DNA from: UBA6522 sp963664945
GTDB lineage: Bacteria; Pseudomonadota; Gammaproteobacteria; Steroidobacterales; Rariloculaceae
NCBI GenBank assembly: GCA_963664945.1
Contig: OY761822.1
Location: forward strand, 2,728,001-2,792,000
DNA: 64,000 nucleotides
Direction: 5' to 3'
Of this stretch, positions 35,727 to 44,531 are shown one piece after another. The translations under genes were made by a program, and so were the position numbers. The notes under the pieces are model-generated. The model had not been told where the DNA came from, ran no database searches, and saw only the letters and a list, made by a program, of their open reading frames with translations. Within the stretch, counting starts at the first letter, position 1, and the number at the start of each line of letters is the position of its first letter.

Positions 35727-36899
35727 CTACGCGCTGCGATAAAGCTTCGTCATGACGAATTCATTGTGCCCCAGCGCCTCCGCCGCGGTCAGCCGGCCGT
35801 TGGCGGTCTTAAGGACCATGTCCATGAGCGCATCGCCCGCCTGGGCGATGGTCATTTCCCGCCGCACGACACCGGACACGTCGACATCGATGTGCTCACC
35901 CATGGTGCGCACCGTGCGCGGATTTCCGGTGATCTTGATGACCGGCATGATCGCGTTGCCGCAGATATTGCCCTGGCCCGTGGGGAAGCAGTGCACCACG
36001 TAGCCCGCCGCGGCCTGAATCGTGTTGCACTCCGCCGCCGCCGAGGAGGTGTCCATGAAATACAGGCCGGGGCCGCTCGACGGCGCCTCGGCCGGTTCGA
36101 GCACGTCGATGTAACTGACCTTCTTGCCAATCTTTTCCAGGTTGCCCAGCGCCTTTTCCTCGATGGTGGTCAGCCCGCCGGCGATATTGCCCTTGGTCGG
36201 CTGGCTGTCGGAGAGATCGGAGGTCTTGTAGGGTTCGACCACCTCGTCCTGGTAGGCCTGCCAGGCGCGCAGGAATTTCTCGCCGATTTCCGGGCTCACC
36301 GCCCGCGCCGCGCAGATGTGCTCGGCGCCGGTGATCTCCGTGGTCTCGCCGAAGCAGCCGTAGATCCCCTCCGGAATCCAGGTGTCGTACAGGTTGCCCA
36401 CCGCAGGACACGACGCCAGGCCCGTGGTGGTGTCGGACTCGCCGCACTTGGCCGCGATCCACAGGTCCGAAACGTTGCAAGGCTCGCGCTGAAGCCCCGA
36501 AGTCATGTGCACGAATTCCTTCGCCTGGCGGGATGCTGCGGCGATGATATTGATATCGCCGTGCCGCTCGATGGAAAAGCTCGCCGTGGGCTTGCCGGTT
36601 GCGGCGATCCCGTCTGCGATTTCCTTCGTCCAGTCCGGCTCGATCCCGATTACCACGCAGGCGGCGACGTTGGGGTTCGATCCGGTGCCGATCATGGTCC
36701 GGAAGTGCAGGTCGAGGTCCTCTCCGAACTGCAGGCGGCCGTAGGCGTGGGGCAGGGCGATGGTGCCGCGAATATTGCTCGCGACCGCTTCGCAGGCCGC
36801 GTTGGAGATGTCGTCAACCGGCAGGATCGCCACGTGGTTGCGTATGCCGACGCGCCCGTTCTCACGTCGATAACCGAAAAAAGCGCCATTTGTTGCCAT
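35727..36899 (-). CDS. UxaA-family dehydratase, large (C-terminal) part
   Basis: A 390-residue protein. ATG 36899 lies 8 nt after the stop of the SAF-domain gene and has an AGGGG site; the ORF upstream overlaps that gene and was rejected. 'RVGIRNHVAILPVDD', 'GTGSNPNVAACVVIG', 'KCGESDTTTGLASCPAVGN' and 'TGQGNICGNAIMPVIKITGN' are conserved blocks of altronate/galactarate dehydratases, with cysteines that bind iron. These enzymes remove water from sugar acids. The substrate is not known. It works with the separate SAF subunit encoded just upstream. Confidence 0.85.
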   Translation of the reverse strand: MATNGAFFGYRRENGRVGIRNHVAILPVDDISNAACEAVASNIRGTIALPHAYGRLQFGEDLDLHFRTMIGTGSNPNVAACVVIGIEPDWTKEIADGIAATGKPTASFSIERHGDINIIAAASRQAKEFVHMTSGLQREPCNVSDLWIAAKCGESDTTTGLASCPAVGNLYDTWIPEGIYGCFGETTEITGAEHICAARAVSPEIGEKFLRAWQAYQDEVVEPYKTSDLSDSQPTKGNIAGGLTTIEEKALGNLEKIGKKVSYIDVLEPAEAPSSGPGLYFMDTSSAAAECNTIQAAAGYVVHCFPTGQGNICGNAIMPVIKITGNPRTVRTMGEHIDVDVSGVVRREMTIAQAGDALMDMVLKTANGRLTAAEALGHNEFVMTKLYRSA

Positions 36900-36907
36900 T
36901 GCTGCCC

Positions 36908-37195
36908 CTACCATCGCTTGGTCTTCAAATTGTGTGTGTGGACGTGTTCGCCCTTTCCGGTGTCCGCGACAATGAGGCCCACGTCCACGCCGTACTTGAT
37001 CGCGGTATCGCCCTCGGCCAGGTCGGTCAAGGCTATCTTGTGGCCGATGGGCACGTCGTGCCGGGTTGTGATCGTGAAATCGCTGTCGTCTTCGGTCACC
37101 ACGGCCAGTAGTTCCATGCCGGACCGCACGCCTTCGACCACCACCACACCCACGTTGTCGCGCCGGTCGTGCACCAGCAGATGCGGAATACTCAC
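36908..37195 (-). CDS. UxaA-family dehydratase, small SAF-domain subunit
   Basis: A 95-residue protein matching the N-terminal SAF domain of altronate dehydratase: 'DNVGVVVVEGVRSGMEL', 'ITTRHDVPIGHKIALTDLAE', 'AIKYGVDVGLIVADTGKGEH' and 'VHTHNLKT'. In many bacteria this domain is fused to the large part; here it is a separate gene immediately upstream. Together they form a sugar-acid dehydratase. The pair diverges from the Gfo/Idh/MocA gene at 37307, a common partner in sugar-acid pathways. Confidence 0.85.
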   Translation of the reverse strand: MSIPHLLVHDRRDNVGVVVVEGVRSGMELLAVVTEDDSDFTITTRHDVPIGHKIALTDLAEGDTAIKYGVDVGLIVADTGKGEHVHTHNLKTKRW

Positions 37196-37306
37196 GCGTC
37201 AATTCTCCTTAGTACTGCAACTGGTTCGCCCCACTGCGAACGGGGGCGCAATAGTTTACGATATTGCGCCCTTCAGGTGCCCGTAAACGGGCGGGAGAGA
37301 CGTGAA

Positions 37307-38383
37307 ATGAGTGTAATGCCGGTCAGGGTAGGGATTGTCGGGCTTGGCCGATGGTCCCGCGTGCTCACCCGTGCCGCGAACAAGTCGGATCGCTTTGAAA
37401 TCGTTTCCGGCTACAGCCGGTCGGAAGAAAAACGGCGCGCCTATGAGCGGGAATTCGGCATCCGGGCAGTGCCGGACCTGTCGGCGATGCTGCGGGATCC
37501 CGGCATCGCGGGCGTCATTCTGACCGTCCCCAACGAGCAGCACCTGCCGGTGGCCGAGCAGGTCGCCCGCGCGGGCAAGCATGTCTACACGGAGAAGCCC
37601 ATCGCCAATACGCTGGAATCCGGCCTCGCCATCGAGGCGCTCCAGCAACGCCACGGCGTGCAGGTGATGGTGGGGCACAGCGCCCGGCTGCTGAAGGGCG
37701 TTCGCCTGATCCGCGAGGCCATGGATGCCGGCGAACTGGGCCGGGTGGTCTTCATGGAGGCGAATTTTTCCAACGAGCGAGCGCTCGAGATAACCCCGGA
37801 CACGTGGCGCTGGTACCGTGACAAGGCGCCGGGCGGCCCGCTTTCCCAGTTGGCCATCCACCAGTTCGACACATTGCACTTCCTCGGAGGAGAGATAGAG
37901 TCGGTTTCATCCATAGCCTCCAAGCTTTCCCCGGTGGGGGCGGAGGTGGACGACCAGTCGATGACCGTGTTGAAGTTCGCCGACGGCAAGCTCGGCTACG
38001 TGGGGTCGAGCTGGACATCGCCGGGAATCTTCTGCGTTCGGGTGTTCGGCCAGAAGGGGCTGATGCACTACGAACTGGATTTCGGTACTTGGGATACACC
38101 CGAGAAGCTGCATGAAACATCACTTCTGTATATTCAGCGGGGCAAGGACGGATACGCCCGGCGCGAGGTGATCGATCTGCCCGCCGGTGACATGTTTCAG
38201 GACGAGTTGGAGATGTTTGCCGAAGTTTGCGCTACGGGCGAACCGGCCGAATTGACCGCCCGCAGTGGCAATGTCGCGCTCGCCGTGGTTAATGCGGCGC
38301 TGGTTTCCGTAGAGAGGGGCGGCGGTCTCATCGGGCTCGAAGAGGTCATGGAGGCGTCCCGGGCCCGGCTGGCGGCGGCCTGA
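37307..38383 (+). CDS. Gfo/Idh/MocA-family oxidoreductase
   Basis: A 358-residue dehydrogenase starting at ATG 37307 with GGGAGAG upstream. The N-terminal Rossmann domain shows 'RVGIVGLGRWSRVL' (GxGxxx) and 'AGVILTVPNEQHLPVAEQVA' with the diagnostic 'GKHVYTEKPIA' (EKP motif; Lys is catalytic). The C-terminal alpha/beta domain carries 'PGGPLSQLAIHQFDTLHFLG', with the His that abstracts the proton. It oxidises or reduces a sugar-like substrate with NAD(P). Context with UxaA proteins and a creatininase-family hydrolase suggests a small-molecule catabolic route, not identified. Confidence 0.9.
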   Translation: MSVMPVRVGIVGLGRWSRVLTRAANKSDRFEIVSGYSRSEEKRRAYEREFGIRAVPDLSAMLRDPGIAGVILTVPNEQHLPVAEQVARAGKHVYTEKPIANTLESGLAIEALQQRHGVQVMVGHSARLLKGVRLIREAMDAGELGRVVFMEANFSNERALEITPDTWRWYRDKAPGGPLSQLAIHQFDTLHFLGGEIESVSSIASKLSPVGAEVDDQSMTVLKFADGKLGYVGSSWTSPGIFCVRVFGQKGLMHYELDFGTWDTPEKLHETSLLYIQRGKDGYARREVIDLPAGDMFQDELEMFAEVCATGEPAELTARSGNVALAVVNAALVSVERGGGLIGLEEVMEASRARLAAA

Positions 38384-38423
38384 CGCGGACCGGAATCAGC
38401 CCGCGCCATCAGGGAGAATCGAC

Positions 38424-39233
38424 ATGAGCAGCCTGCCCACCCGGTATTTCATCGATCTCACTCAGCCCGAGATCGCCGCGCAATTGAGGCGCAACCCGCT
38501 GGTGATCTTTCCGGCCGGCAGCGTCGAGCAGCACGGCCCGCACCTGCCCGCCGGGACGGACATTTACGCCGCCAACGTCGTAGCCCACGCGGTGGCGGAA
38601 CGGATGGACGGACTCGTGTTGCCCGGAGGTCCGCTGGGCGTCACCCCCATGCACGCGCCCTTCGAAGGCACGATTACGTTGACGCCGGAGACGTACATGC
38701 AGGTGGTCACCGAAACATGCGTCAGCACGGCCCGGCATGGCGCGCGGCGCTGCCTGATACTCAACTGGCACGAAGGCAACATCCCTTCGCTCTCCATCGC
38801 CGCCGACGCGCTGCATCGGGAGCATGGCATGTCGGTGGTGACCGTTCAGGCCTGCTACGTCGCGGAGGAATTGTTCGGAGAGGACTATGGAGGGCTGACT
38901 CACGGCGGTGAGATCGAAGCTCTGGCCGTGCTGGCCTGCCGACCGGAACTGGTCCACCTGGACCGCATGGATTATTCATCCAATGAGGAACGAGGGCAGG
39001 AGATGGATCGGCTGCGCCGCACCCGCAGCTACCAGCCGGTGTTGACCGACATCCGGTCCATTGCGCCCACCGGCTGGTACGGTTCGCCCGAACAGGCCAC
39101 GGTCGAGAAGGCGCGGCGCATGCTGGAACGTGTCGCGGACGCCATCTCCGAGGAGAGTGCGGCAATTTTCGCGCGCCTGGATGCGGTCCAGGGCGGGACA
39201 GCCGAAGTGCGAAGGCTGCAACAGGTCGGTTGA
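38424..39233 (+). CDS. Creatininase-family amidohydrolase
   Basis: A 269-residue metalloenzyme of family-typical length. 'IFPAGSVEQHGPHLPAGTD' is the signature with metal-binding Glu, His and Asp; 'LGVTPMHAPFEGTITLTPET' follows, 'ILNWHEGN' carries the second His and 'LTHGGEIEALAVLA' the last acidic ligand. Members hydrolyse cyclic or linear amides such as creatinine, or act on formamidopyrimidine-type compounds. It follows the Gfo/Idh/MocA gene by 40 nt with AGGGAG before the start, so the two form an operon. Confidence 0.9.
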   Translation: MSSLPTRYFIDLTQPEIAAQLRRNPLVIFPAGSVEQHGPHLPAGTDIYAANVVAHAVAERMDGLVLPGGPLGVTPMHAPFEGTITLTPETYMQVVTETCVSTARHGARRCLILNWHEGNIPSLSIAADALHREHGMSVVTVQACYVAEELFGEDYGGLTHGGEIEALAVLACRPELVHLDRMDYSSNEERGQEMDRLRRTRSYQPVLTDIRSIAPTGWYGSPEQATVEKARRMLERVADAISEESAAIFARLDAVQGGTAEVRRLQQVG

Positions 39234-39235
39234 CT

Positions 39236-39491
39236 GGGGCTCCATCCAACTGATAATGACGTACTGATATGGATTGACCTGCCGATGCAGGCTTTCTCGG
39301 GCACGCATCCCCACTCCAGCAGCGGGGCGCCGGTGCGCGCGTAGGCGATGACTATCGTGAACGGCGCGGTCGTAGGCTTGGCGCCTCGCCTCGCCGGCCT
39401 CGTTCAGCGCGATGTCCGGGCTGTAGCTGCCGGTGACGTTCCAGACGCCATCCAGGTCGGCGCGCACCCCCGCTGCCGCGCGGCCATCCAC
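39236..39491 (-). pseudogene. Degenerate exported-protein fragment downstream of the LigJ-like gene
   Basis: The 276-bp stretch 39234-39509 contains, on the minus strand, 'ADLDGVWNVTGSYSPDIALN' and 'EAGEARRQAYD', then a broken part where either of two frames gives 'NPYQYV'-like or 'CVPEKACIGR'-like text. Together these resemble the end of small secreted proteins common near DUF6152 genes. The apparent frame changes and the lack of a start make a remnant most likely. Confidence 0.35.
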
Positions 39492-39496
39492 GCGAC

Positions 39497-39520
39497 GCTA
39501 CACCTGGCGCTACACCTGGC
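39497..39520. repeat. 12-bp tandem duplication across the stop of the LigJ-like gene
   Basis: GCTACACCTGGC occurs twice at 39497-39508 and 39509-39520. The second copy contains the stop codon (39510-39512) of the minus-strand gene. Confidence 0.8.
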
Positions 39521-40541
39521 GTTTGTCGAGCGACTCCGCGAGCCTCGGGTACACGCGCCGCGCGTTGCCCTCGAATATCTGCATTCTATCCGCTTCGCCC
39601 AGGTTCTTGTTGTTCATGATGTAGCGTTTGGTGTCGTCGAAGTAGTGCCCGGTTTCCGGATCGATGCCGCGCACGGCGCCCACCATTTCCGAGGCGAACA
39701 GTATATTCTCGATGGGCATCACGTCCACCAGCAGGTCGATGCCTTTCTGGTGATACACACAGGTGTCGAAAAAGACATTGTCCAGCAGGAGTTCGTCCAG
39801 CGGTGGCCGTTTCAGCATGTCGGCAAGTCCGCGGAAGCGCCCCCAGTGAAAGGGCACGGCGCCGCCGCCGTGGGGAATGATGAACTTCAGGTCGGGAAAG
39901 TCGCTGAACAGGTCGGACGTGAGCATCTGCATGAACGCGGTGGTGTCCGCGCTAAGGTAGTACGACCCGGTGGAGTGGAACGCCGGATTGCAGGCGGCGC
40001 TGACGTGAATCATGGCCGGGACCCTGAGTTCGCACATCTTTTCGTAGAACGGGTACCAGTACCGGTCCCCCAGGGGCGCGCTATCGAATGAGCCGCCGCT
40101 GGTGTCGGGGTTCAGGTTGCAGCCGACGAAGCCAAGCTGTTCCACGCACCGTTCGAGTTCGCCGATGCTGGCCCGCATGTCGGTTCCCGGCGACTGCGGC
40201 AGTTGGCAGACGCCGATGAAGTTGTTCGGATAGAGCTGCGTGAGCCGGTAGATCAGGTTGTTGGACTGAATGGACCAGGTCAGGCTCGTGGAGGCATTTC
40301 CGATGTGATGCCCCATGCCGCTGGCCCGCGGGGAAAAGATGGTCCGGTCCGTGCCCCGTTCCCGCTGAAACTTCAGTTGCGCGCCCTCCACGCTTTCCCT
40401 CAACTGGTCGTCGGTGATCCTCAGATCGACCGTTTCGGCCTGGTGGAACGGATCCTTTTCGACTTCCCGCTTCTGGCGTTCGCGGTAGTCCTTCAACCGG
40501 GAGGGTTCGGTGGTGTAGTGGCCGTGGCAGTCGATGATCAT
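39510..40541 (-). CDS. ligJ: LigJ-like 4-oxalomesaconate hydratase (amidohydrolase family 2)
   Basis: A 343-residue metal-dependent hydratase. ATG 40541 starts 'MIIDCHGHYTTEP'; the long upstream frame to 41948 is antisense to the neighbouring gene and was rejected. 'DCHGHY' binds the first metal, 'IFSPRASGMGHHIG', 'MIHVSAACN' and 'FIIPHGGGAVPFHWGRFRGL' follow, and 'ILFASEMVGAVRGIDPETGH' and 'GNARRVYPRL' are near-identical to LigJ as I remember it. LigJ hydrates 4-oxalomesaconate in the protocatechuate 4,5-cleavage pathway. The other lig genes are not in the window, so the pathway role is inferred. Confidence 0.85.
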   Translation of the reverse strand: MIIDCHGHYTTEPSRLKDYRERQKREVEKDPFHQAETVDLRITDDQLRESVEGAQLKFQRERGTDRTIFSPRASGMGHHIGNASTSLTWSIQSNNLIYRLTQLYPNNFIGVCQLPQSPGTDMRASIGELERCVEQLGFVGCNLNPDTSGGSFDSAPLGDRYWYPFYEKMCELRVPAMIHVSAACNPAFHSTGSYYLSADTTAFMQMLTSDLFSDFPDLKFIIPHGGGAVPFHWGRFRGLADMLKRPPLDELLLDNVFFDTCVYHQKGIDLLVDVMPIENILFASEMVGAVRGIDPETGHYFDDTKRYIMNNKNLGEADRMQIFEGNARRVYPRLAESLDKRQV

Positions 40542-40775
40542 GGCGTTGTCGGGTTCCGGCTGTCGTTGCGGGCGCGTATTTATAGCACCGATGCCCCGCG
40601 CCGCGCACCCCTGCCGCCGCGAAAGGCGGATTCGTTCCTTCCGGTAATCGCCAACGCGAATATACGCGCATGCGATTCGCGCGGTTCGCCGCATGAAATT
40701 TGTTTCACGTATACCGTCCAGCCAATGCCGATAAAATGGCCGGACTGTTCGGGCTGATTCCAAACGGCAACTGAA

Positions 40776-43091
40776 GTGACATTGCAAAATTCTCCGCCAG
40801 CGGATGGTCGGCAGGCGTGCTGCATCCGAACATTGGCACGGCTGGTTCCCTTGCTGCTTGTTTGGAGCCCATGGTCCGCTGCGCAGCAGGCCCCTGAACT
40901 GGTCATCCCCTACATCGACCGGGCGCCGGAGCTCGACGACTTTCGCGGCATGACCGCATCGCCTGAAATCGCGGCGACGATGGCCCGCATCGAGGGGTTC
41001 GTGCAGCGCGAGCCCGACAACGGAATGCCCGCGAGCCAGGACACCACGGTCTACACGGCCTACGACAATCGCAACCTGTACGTGGTGTTTCTGGCCTACG
41101 ACTCCGAGCCGGAACTTGTCCGGGCCAACCTGGCGCCGCGCGAAAACGTCATCGACGACGATTTCGTCGCCGTGCTGATCGATACCTTCAACGACCAGCG
41201 CAACGCTTACGGGTTCGGGTCCACGCCGCTGGGCGTCCAGGTGGACGGTCGCTGGTCGGAGATCGCGAAGCAATCCAATTTTGACACTTCCTATGAAGCC
41301 GTGTGGTACACGGACGCGCGGCTCACCGAGACCGGCTACATGGTCAGGATGACGATTCCGCTGCGCAACCTCAGGTTTCCGGATGCCGGCGAGCAGGTCT
41401 GGCGCGTGATGTTCGAACGGCGGATTCCCCGGCTCAGCGAGCAGTCCAGTTGGCCGCCCTACCTGTCGACCGTCGAAGGCCGGCTCAACCAGGCGGGGAT
41501 ACTGAGGGGCGTACGCGACGTCTCCCCCGGCCGGAATATCCAGCTTATTCCGTTCGCATTCGCCCGATCCTTCGACGTCCTGGACTCTCGCGCAACCGGC
41601 GGGCCGGCCTTCAACGAGAACTCGGAGGAGAACATCGGGCTGGACGCCAAGTTCGTGTTTCAGGACAGCCTGGTGCTCGACGCCACGCTGAACCCGGACT
41701 TCAGCCAGGTGGAGTCGGACGAACCGCAGGTGACGGTGAACGAGCGATTCGAGGTGCGTTTCGACGAGCGGCGCCCGTTCTTCATCGAGAACGCGGACTA
41801 CTTCAATACCGAGAGCACGCTGGTATTCACCCGCCGCATTGCCGACCCCGACGCGGGTCTGCGGTTCACCGGCAAGCAGGGGGCCTGGGGTTTCGGCACG
41901 CTCATGATCGACGATCAGGCGCCCGGGCAGCGGCTCGACACCGGCCACCCCCTGGCCGGGGAAGCGGCGGATATTCGCATCCTGCGCGTTTTCAGGGAGA
42001 TCTCCGAGCAGAGCCGTGTGGGTGTCCTCTATACCGAGCGGGAATTCGGCGAGCAGATCAACCAGGTGGCCAGTCTGGATGCCCGCTTCAAGCTGAACCC
42101 GAACTGGACGACCGAACTACAGGCGATCGATACCGGTTTCGAAGACGGCATTCACGCCGACCGGCAGGGCAGGCAACTCAACGCGCGTTTCGATCGAAGC
42201 GGCCGTCACGTTTCGGTTCACGCGCACGTCATCGACACCAGCGAGGACTTCAGGGCCGATCTCGGGTTCTTCAACCGCAACTACCAGCCGGATTCCCGTT
42301 CGGCGCACGGGTTCGCCAGGTACGTCTTCTGGCCCGAAGGCGGGTCCCTCAACAGTTGGGGCGGGCGAGTCTTCGTCAACGACATCGTCGATCAGAGTGG
42401 CTCGCGTCTGTACTCGCAGGTCATGCCGGCCCTGGAATGGACCTGGAACGGCGAAACGGAACTCAGCCTGGCCTATGAGGATGTCCAGGAGCGACTGCGG
42501 CCCCAGGATTTTCCCGTACTCTTGCGCGAACGGGACTACGGGCAGAAAGCGTGGTCGGCGGAATTCGAAACGCAGATGTTCAGTACCGTGGGGTTCGGCC
42601 TGGAACTGGAGATGGGCGAAACGATCAACCTGGCGCCCCTGCCGGGATACGAGCCGGAGTTGGCGGAGTCCCTTAGCGCCGGTTTCGAACTGCTCTGGCG
42701 GCCGCTGGACCGCCTGCGCCACGACTTCACCTACCTGTACACGAAGCTGGATGATCCCAATGGGGCGGGGAATATCTTCACCGACCACATTGTCCGGTCA
42801 CGCTGGAATTACCAGTTCACCAGGGAACTCTCGCTGCGGTTCATCGCCCAGCACGAGGCAACCGACCCGGGTGCGCTGACCTCGCTCAAGCGCGACGAGA
42901 ATCTGAATTTCGACCTGCTGGTGCGATACGTGATCAATCCCTGGTCGGCGTTGTACGCGGGTTTCAACACCAATTCCAGCAACTTTGCGCTGGTCGATAC
43001 CGAAACGGGTACGGAGATGGTTCGCACCAACCACCTGCGGCGCGACGGCAAACAGCTATTCCTGAAGTTCTCCTATCTGCTGCAGCCGTAA
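40776..43091 (+). CDS. DUF5916 protein with CBM9-like N-terminal domain
   Basis: A 771-residue protein with a signal peptide ending in SAAQ (residue ~37). Residues ~40-215 form a CBM9-like beta sandwich ('TTVYTAYDNRNLYVVFLAYD', 'GYMVRMTIPLRNLRF'). The rest matches DUF5916: 'LDATLNPDFSQVESDEPQVT', 'RRPFFIEN' and a beta-barrel-like end ('KQLFLKFSYLLQP'). It is probably an outer-membrane barrel that binds a carbohydrate or other ligand. The start is GTG 40776 with no strong ribosome site. It diverges from the LigJ-like gene. Confidence 0.8.
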   Translation: MTLQNSPPADGRQACCIRTLARLVPLLLVWSPWSAAQQAPELVIPYIDRAPELDDFRGMTASPEIAATMARIEGFVQREPDNGMPASQDTTVYTAYDNRNLYVVFLAYDSEPELVRANLAPRENVIDDDFVAVLIDTFNDQRNAYGFGSTPLGVQVDGRWSEIAKQSNFDTSYEAVWYTDARLTETGYMVRMTIPLRNLRFPDAGEQVWRVMFERRIPRLSEQSSWPPYLSTVEGRLNQAGILRGVRDVSPGRNIQLIPFAFARSFDVLDSRATGGPAFNENSEENIGLDAKFVFQDSLVLDATLNPDFSQVESDEPQVTVNERFEVRFDERRPFFIENADYFNTESTLVFTRRIADPDAGLRFTGKQGAWGFGTLMIDDQAPGQRLDTGHPLAGEAADIRILRVFREISEQSRVGVLYTEREFGEQINQVASLDARFKLNPNWTTELQAIDTGFEDGIHADRQGRQLNARFDRSGRHVSVHAHVIDTSEDFRADLGFFNRNYQPDSRSAHGFARYVFWPEGGSLNSWGGRVFVNDIVDQSGSRLYSQVMPALEWTWNGETELSLAYEDVQERLRPQDFPVLLRERDYGQKAWSAEFETQMFSTVGFGLELEMGETINLAPLPGYEPELAESLSAGFELLWRPLDRLRHDFTYLYTKLDDPNGAGNIFTDHIVRSRWNYQFTRELSLRFIAQHEATDPGALTSLKRDENLNFDLLVRYVINPWSALYAGFNTNSSNFALVDTETGTEMVRTNHLRRDGKQLFLKFSYLLQP

Positions 43092-43120
43092 GCGATACGG
43101 TCTGAATTTTCATTCCGCGA

Positions 43121-43145
43121 AGTGTGTTGGCCGTCGACTGGAGCG
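43121..43145 (+). repeat. Direct repeat, left of the PIN toxin cassette
   Basis: A 25-bp sequence that matches 43872-43896 at 21 positions, in the same orientation. Both copies contain GTCG(A/G)CTGGAGCG. The pair brackets the toxin-antitoxin genes. Confidence 0.65.
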
Positions 43146-43150
43146 TTGCG

Positions 43151-43321
43151 TTATGCCGCGGTGCGTTTGACACGTTTCGGTGGACGATTGATCGGCTCTT
43201 GCCCCATCGCCTTGTGCTGCCGCCTCAATTCCTCTCCGATGGCCTTGATGTCATGGTTGAAGCGTCGGCCAAGCTCTTCGCGCCGACTTCTTGTTTCTTC
43301 AACGATCGGATCTTTCCACAT
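43151..43321 (-). CDS. Small antitoxin-like partner of the PIN toxin
   Basis: A 56-residue basic protein starting 'MWKDPIVEETRSRREELGRR'. This sequence is typical of the short proteins encoded directly after PIN-domain genes ('FNHDIKAIGEELRRQ' continues the pattern). The frame opens earlier at 43387, inside the toxin gene, but ATG 43321 lies 4 nt after the toxin stop and fits operon spacing. It is thought to act as antitoxin or accessory, but for this family that is inference from gene order. Confidence 0.7.
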   Translation of the reverse strand: MWKDPIVEETRSRREELGRRFNHDIKAIGEELRRQHKAMGQEPINRPPKRVKRTAA

Positions 43322-43325
43322 TGTT

Positions 43326-43796
43326 CTATGCCTCGACAAGTTGTAGTGGCGTGCAGATCGTCGGCGGAACGACACCGAACTCAACACACGCAGCAGCTAT
43401 CTGAGGCTGCATGAATGGATTGGCAATGTGCGCGCAGTTCCACGTCAGGAGAATATCGATACCATTGACCGCAGTTACTCCTATGTGAAGAGCGTCAAGT
43501 GCCGCCTGCCGGGGCAGCGCCATGGCTGACAGCAGCGCGTTCGCCAGTGCTTCTGCTTCCTGCGTTGTTGCGAGAACCGGGATGCCGACGAGAATCATTT
43601 CCCGTTCAGAGACGGCAGTCGAATCGCCGACCGCACACTCCGCAACGACAACGTCCGAAATGAATAGTTCGCATTCGTGACGGCGTGTCTCCCACCAGTC
43701 CCGCGTCACCTGTTGATTTCCGGCAACTACCACGTCGCGACTCGGACGAGCCGCCAAATAGCTGACTACGCTGGATTCGAGGTAGATGCTTTTCAT
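43326..43796 (-). CDS. VapC-like PIN-domain toxin
   Basis: A 156-residue PIN ribonuclease. 'MKSIYLESSVVSYLAARPSR' opens the fold; the usual first Asp is Glu here (YLES), which is common in this subfamily. 'ELFISDVVVAECAVGD' holds the second acidic residue, 'RQAALDALHIGVTAVNGID' the third, and 'LLTWNCAHIAN' the fourth region. Such toxins cleave RNA. The gene precedes its small partner on the same strand. The whole cassette is bracketed by direct repeats and may be mobile. Confidence 0.85.
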   Translation of the reverse strand: MKSIYLESSVVSYLAARPSRDVVVAGNQQVTRDWWETRRHECELFISDVVVAECAVGDSTAVSEREMILVGIPVLATTQEAEALANALLSAMALPRQAALDALHIGVTAVNGIDILLTWNCAHIANPFMQPQIAAACVEFGVVPPTICTPLQLVEA

Positions 43797-43871
43797 CTTG
43801 TGTGGAATGGAGGGGGAACAGTCGATTGGGGAGCGGCATTGCGGCTTGGCTCGACCGCGGACAAGCCGTGT

Positions 43872-43896
43872 AGCGTATTGGTCGTCGGCTGGAGCG
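43872..43896 (+). repeat. Direct repeat, right of the PIN toxin cassette
   Basis: Second copy of the 25-bp repeat described at 43121. Beside it (about 43843-43869) GGCTTG and CAAGCC form a short inverted repeat. The 226-bp gap 43797-44022 holds nothing else I recognise. Confidence 0.65.
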
Positions 43897-44022
43897 GCTG
43901 GTTAGCGCTATCCAAAATTAGTCCCCACCTCTGCTGTTCATCGCTTCCCCGAGCCTGGCTCTCGCCCTCACGTTGTCTTGGCGCGTCCCGGCTCGGCGGC
44001 CTGAATTCCAATAGGCGCGCGC

Positions 44023-44346
44023 TTATCGCTCCAGGTGTTCCAGCTTGTCCTCGACATCCTCCCAGTCTTCGGCATCGTCGGGCGGATCCTTCGCCTCGGT
44101 GATAACGGGCCAGTTCTGTGACAGTTCCGCGTTCAATTCCAGGAAGTGTTCCTGACCCTCCGGTACATCGTCCTCGGAGCAGATGGCCTCCACCGGGCAT
44201 TCCGGTTCGCACAGCGTGCAGTCGATACACTCCTCGGGGTCGATGACGAGCATATTCGGACCCTCGTGGAAACAGTCCACCGGACACACCTCCACGCAGT
44301 CCGTGTACTTGCACTTGATGCAGCTATCGAGAATGACGTAGGTCAT
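44023..44346 (-). CDS. fdxA: 7Fe ferredoxin FdxA
   Basis: A 107-residue seven-iron ferredoxin. 'CIKCKYTDCVEVCPVDCF' and 'CIDCTLCEPECPVEAI' are the two cluster motifs; the first has the altered spacing expected for a 3Fe-4S cluster with an extra Cys, the second is a standard 4Fe-4S. The acidic C-terminal tail is family-typical. It carries low-potential electrons. As it borders the aromatic-acid cluster it could serve 4-hydroxybenzoyl-CoA reductase or the Box oxygenase, but FdxA is also a common housekeeping protein, so this is conjecture. Confidence 0.93.
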   Translation of the reverse strand: MTYVILDSCIKCKYTDCVEVCPVDCFHEGPNMLVIDPEECIDCTLCEPECPVEAICSEDDVPEGQEHFLELNAELSQNWPVITEAKDPPDDAEDWEDVEDKLEHLER

Positions 44347-44418
44347 GATTTTCGTCCTCGCTGAAAGAGACCCTGCTACCGGGGTGCGTATTGTAGCCGC
44401 AAGACCAATGCGCGCCTA

Positions 44419-44446
44419 GCCACGGACTGCTGGCCACGGACTGCTG
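44419..44446. repeat. 14-bp tandem duplication in the ferredoxin-ligase gap
   Basis: GCCACGGACTGCTG occurs twice without a gap in the 185-bp intergenic region. Confidence 0.8.
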
Positions 44447-44531
44447 GCGCGCAATCCCGCAGCCGGTGCCTTTCTCGCGGCCATCGTTGCGGCTCGGCGC
44501 CGCTCGCGGTCGACTCGCTCCGTGCAAGGCG

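Noticed and set aside
35766..37286. 506-codon plus-strand frame opposite the UxaA pair
   Set aside because: The opposite strand encodes two recognisable dehydratase parts; this frame is an artefact of GC bias.
40542..41948. Long N-terminal extension of the LigJ-like protein
   Set aside because: It is antisense to the DUF5916 gene, and the LigJ family starts exactly at the internal ATG 40541.
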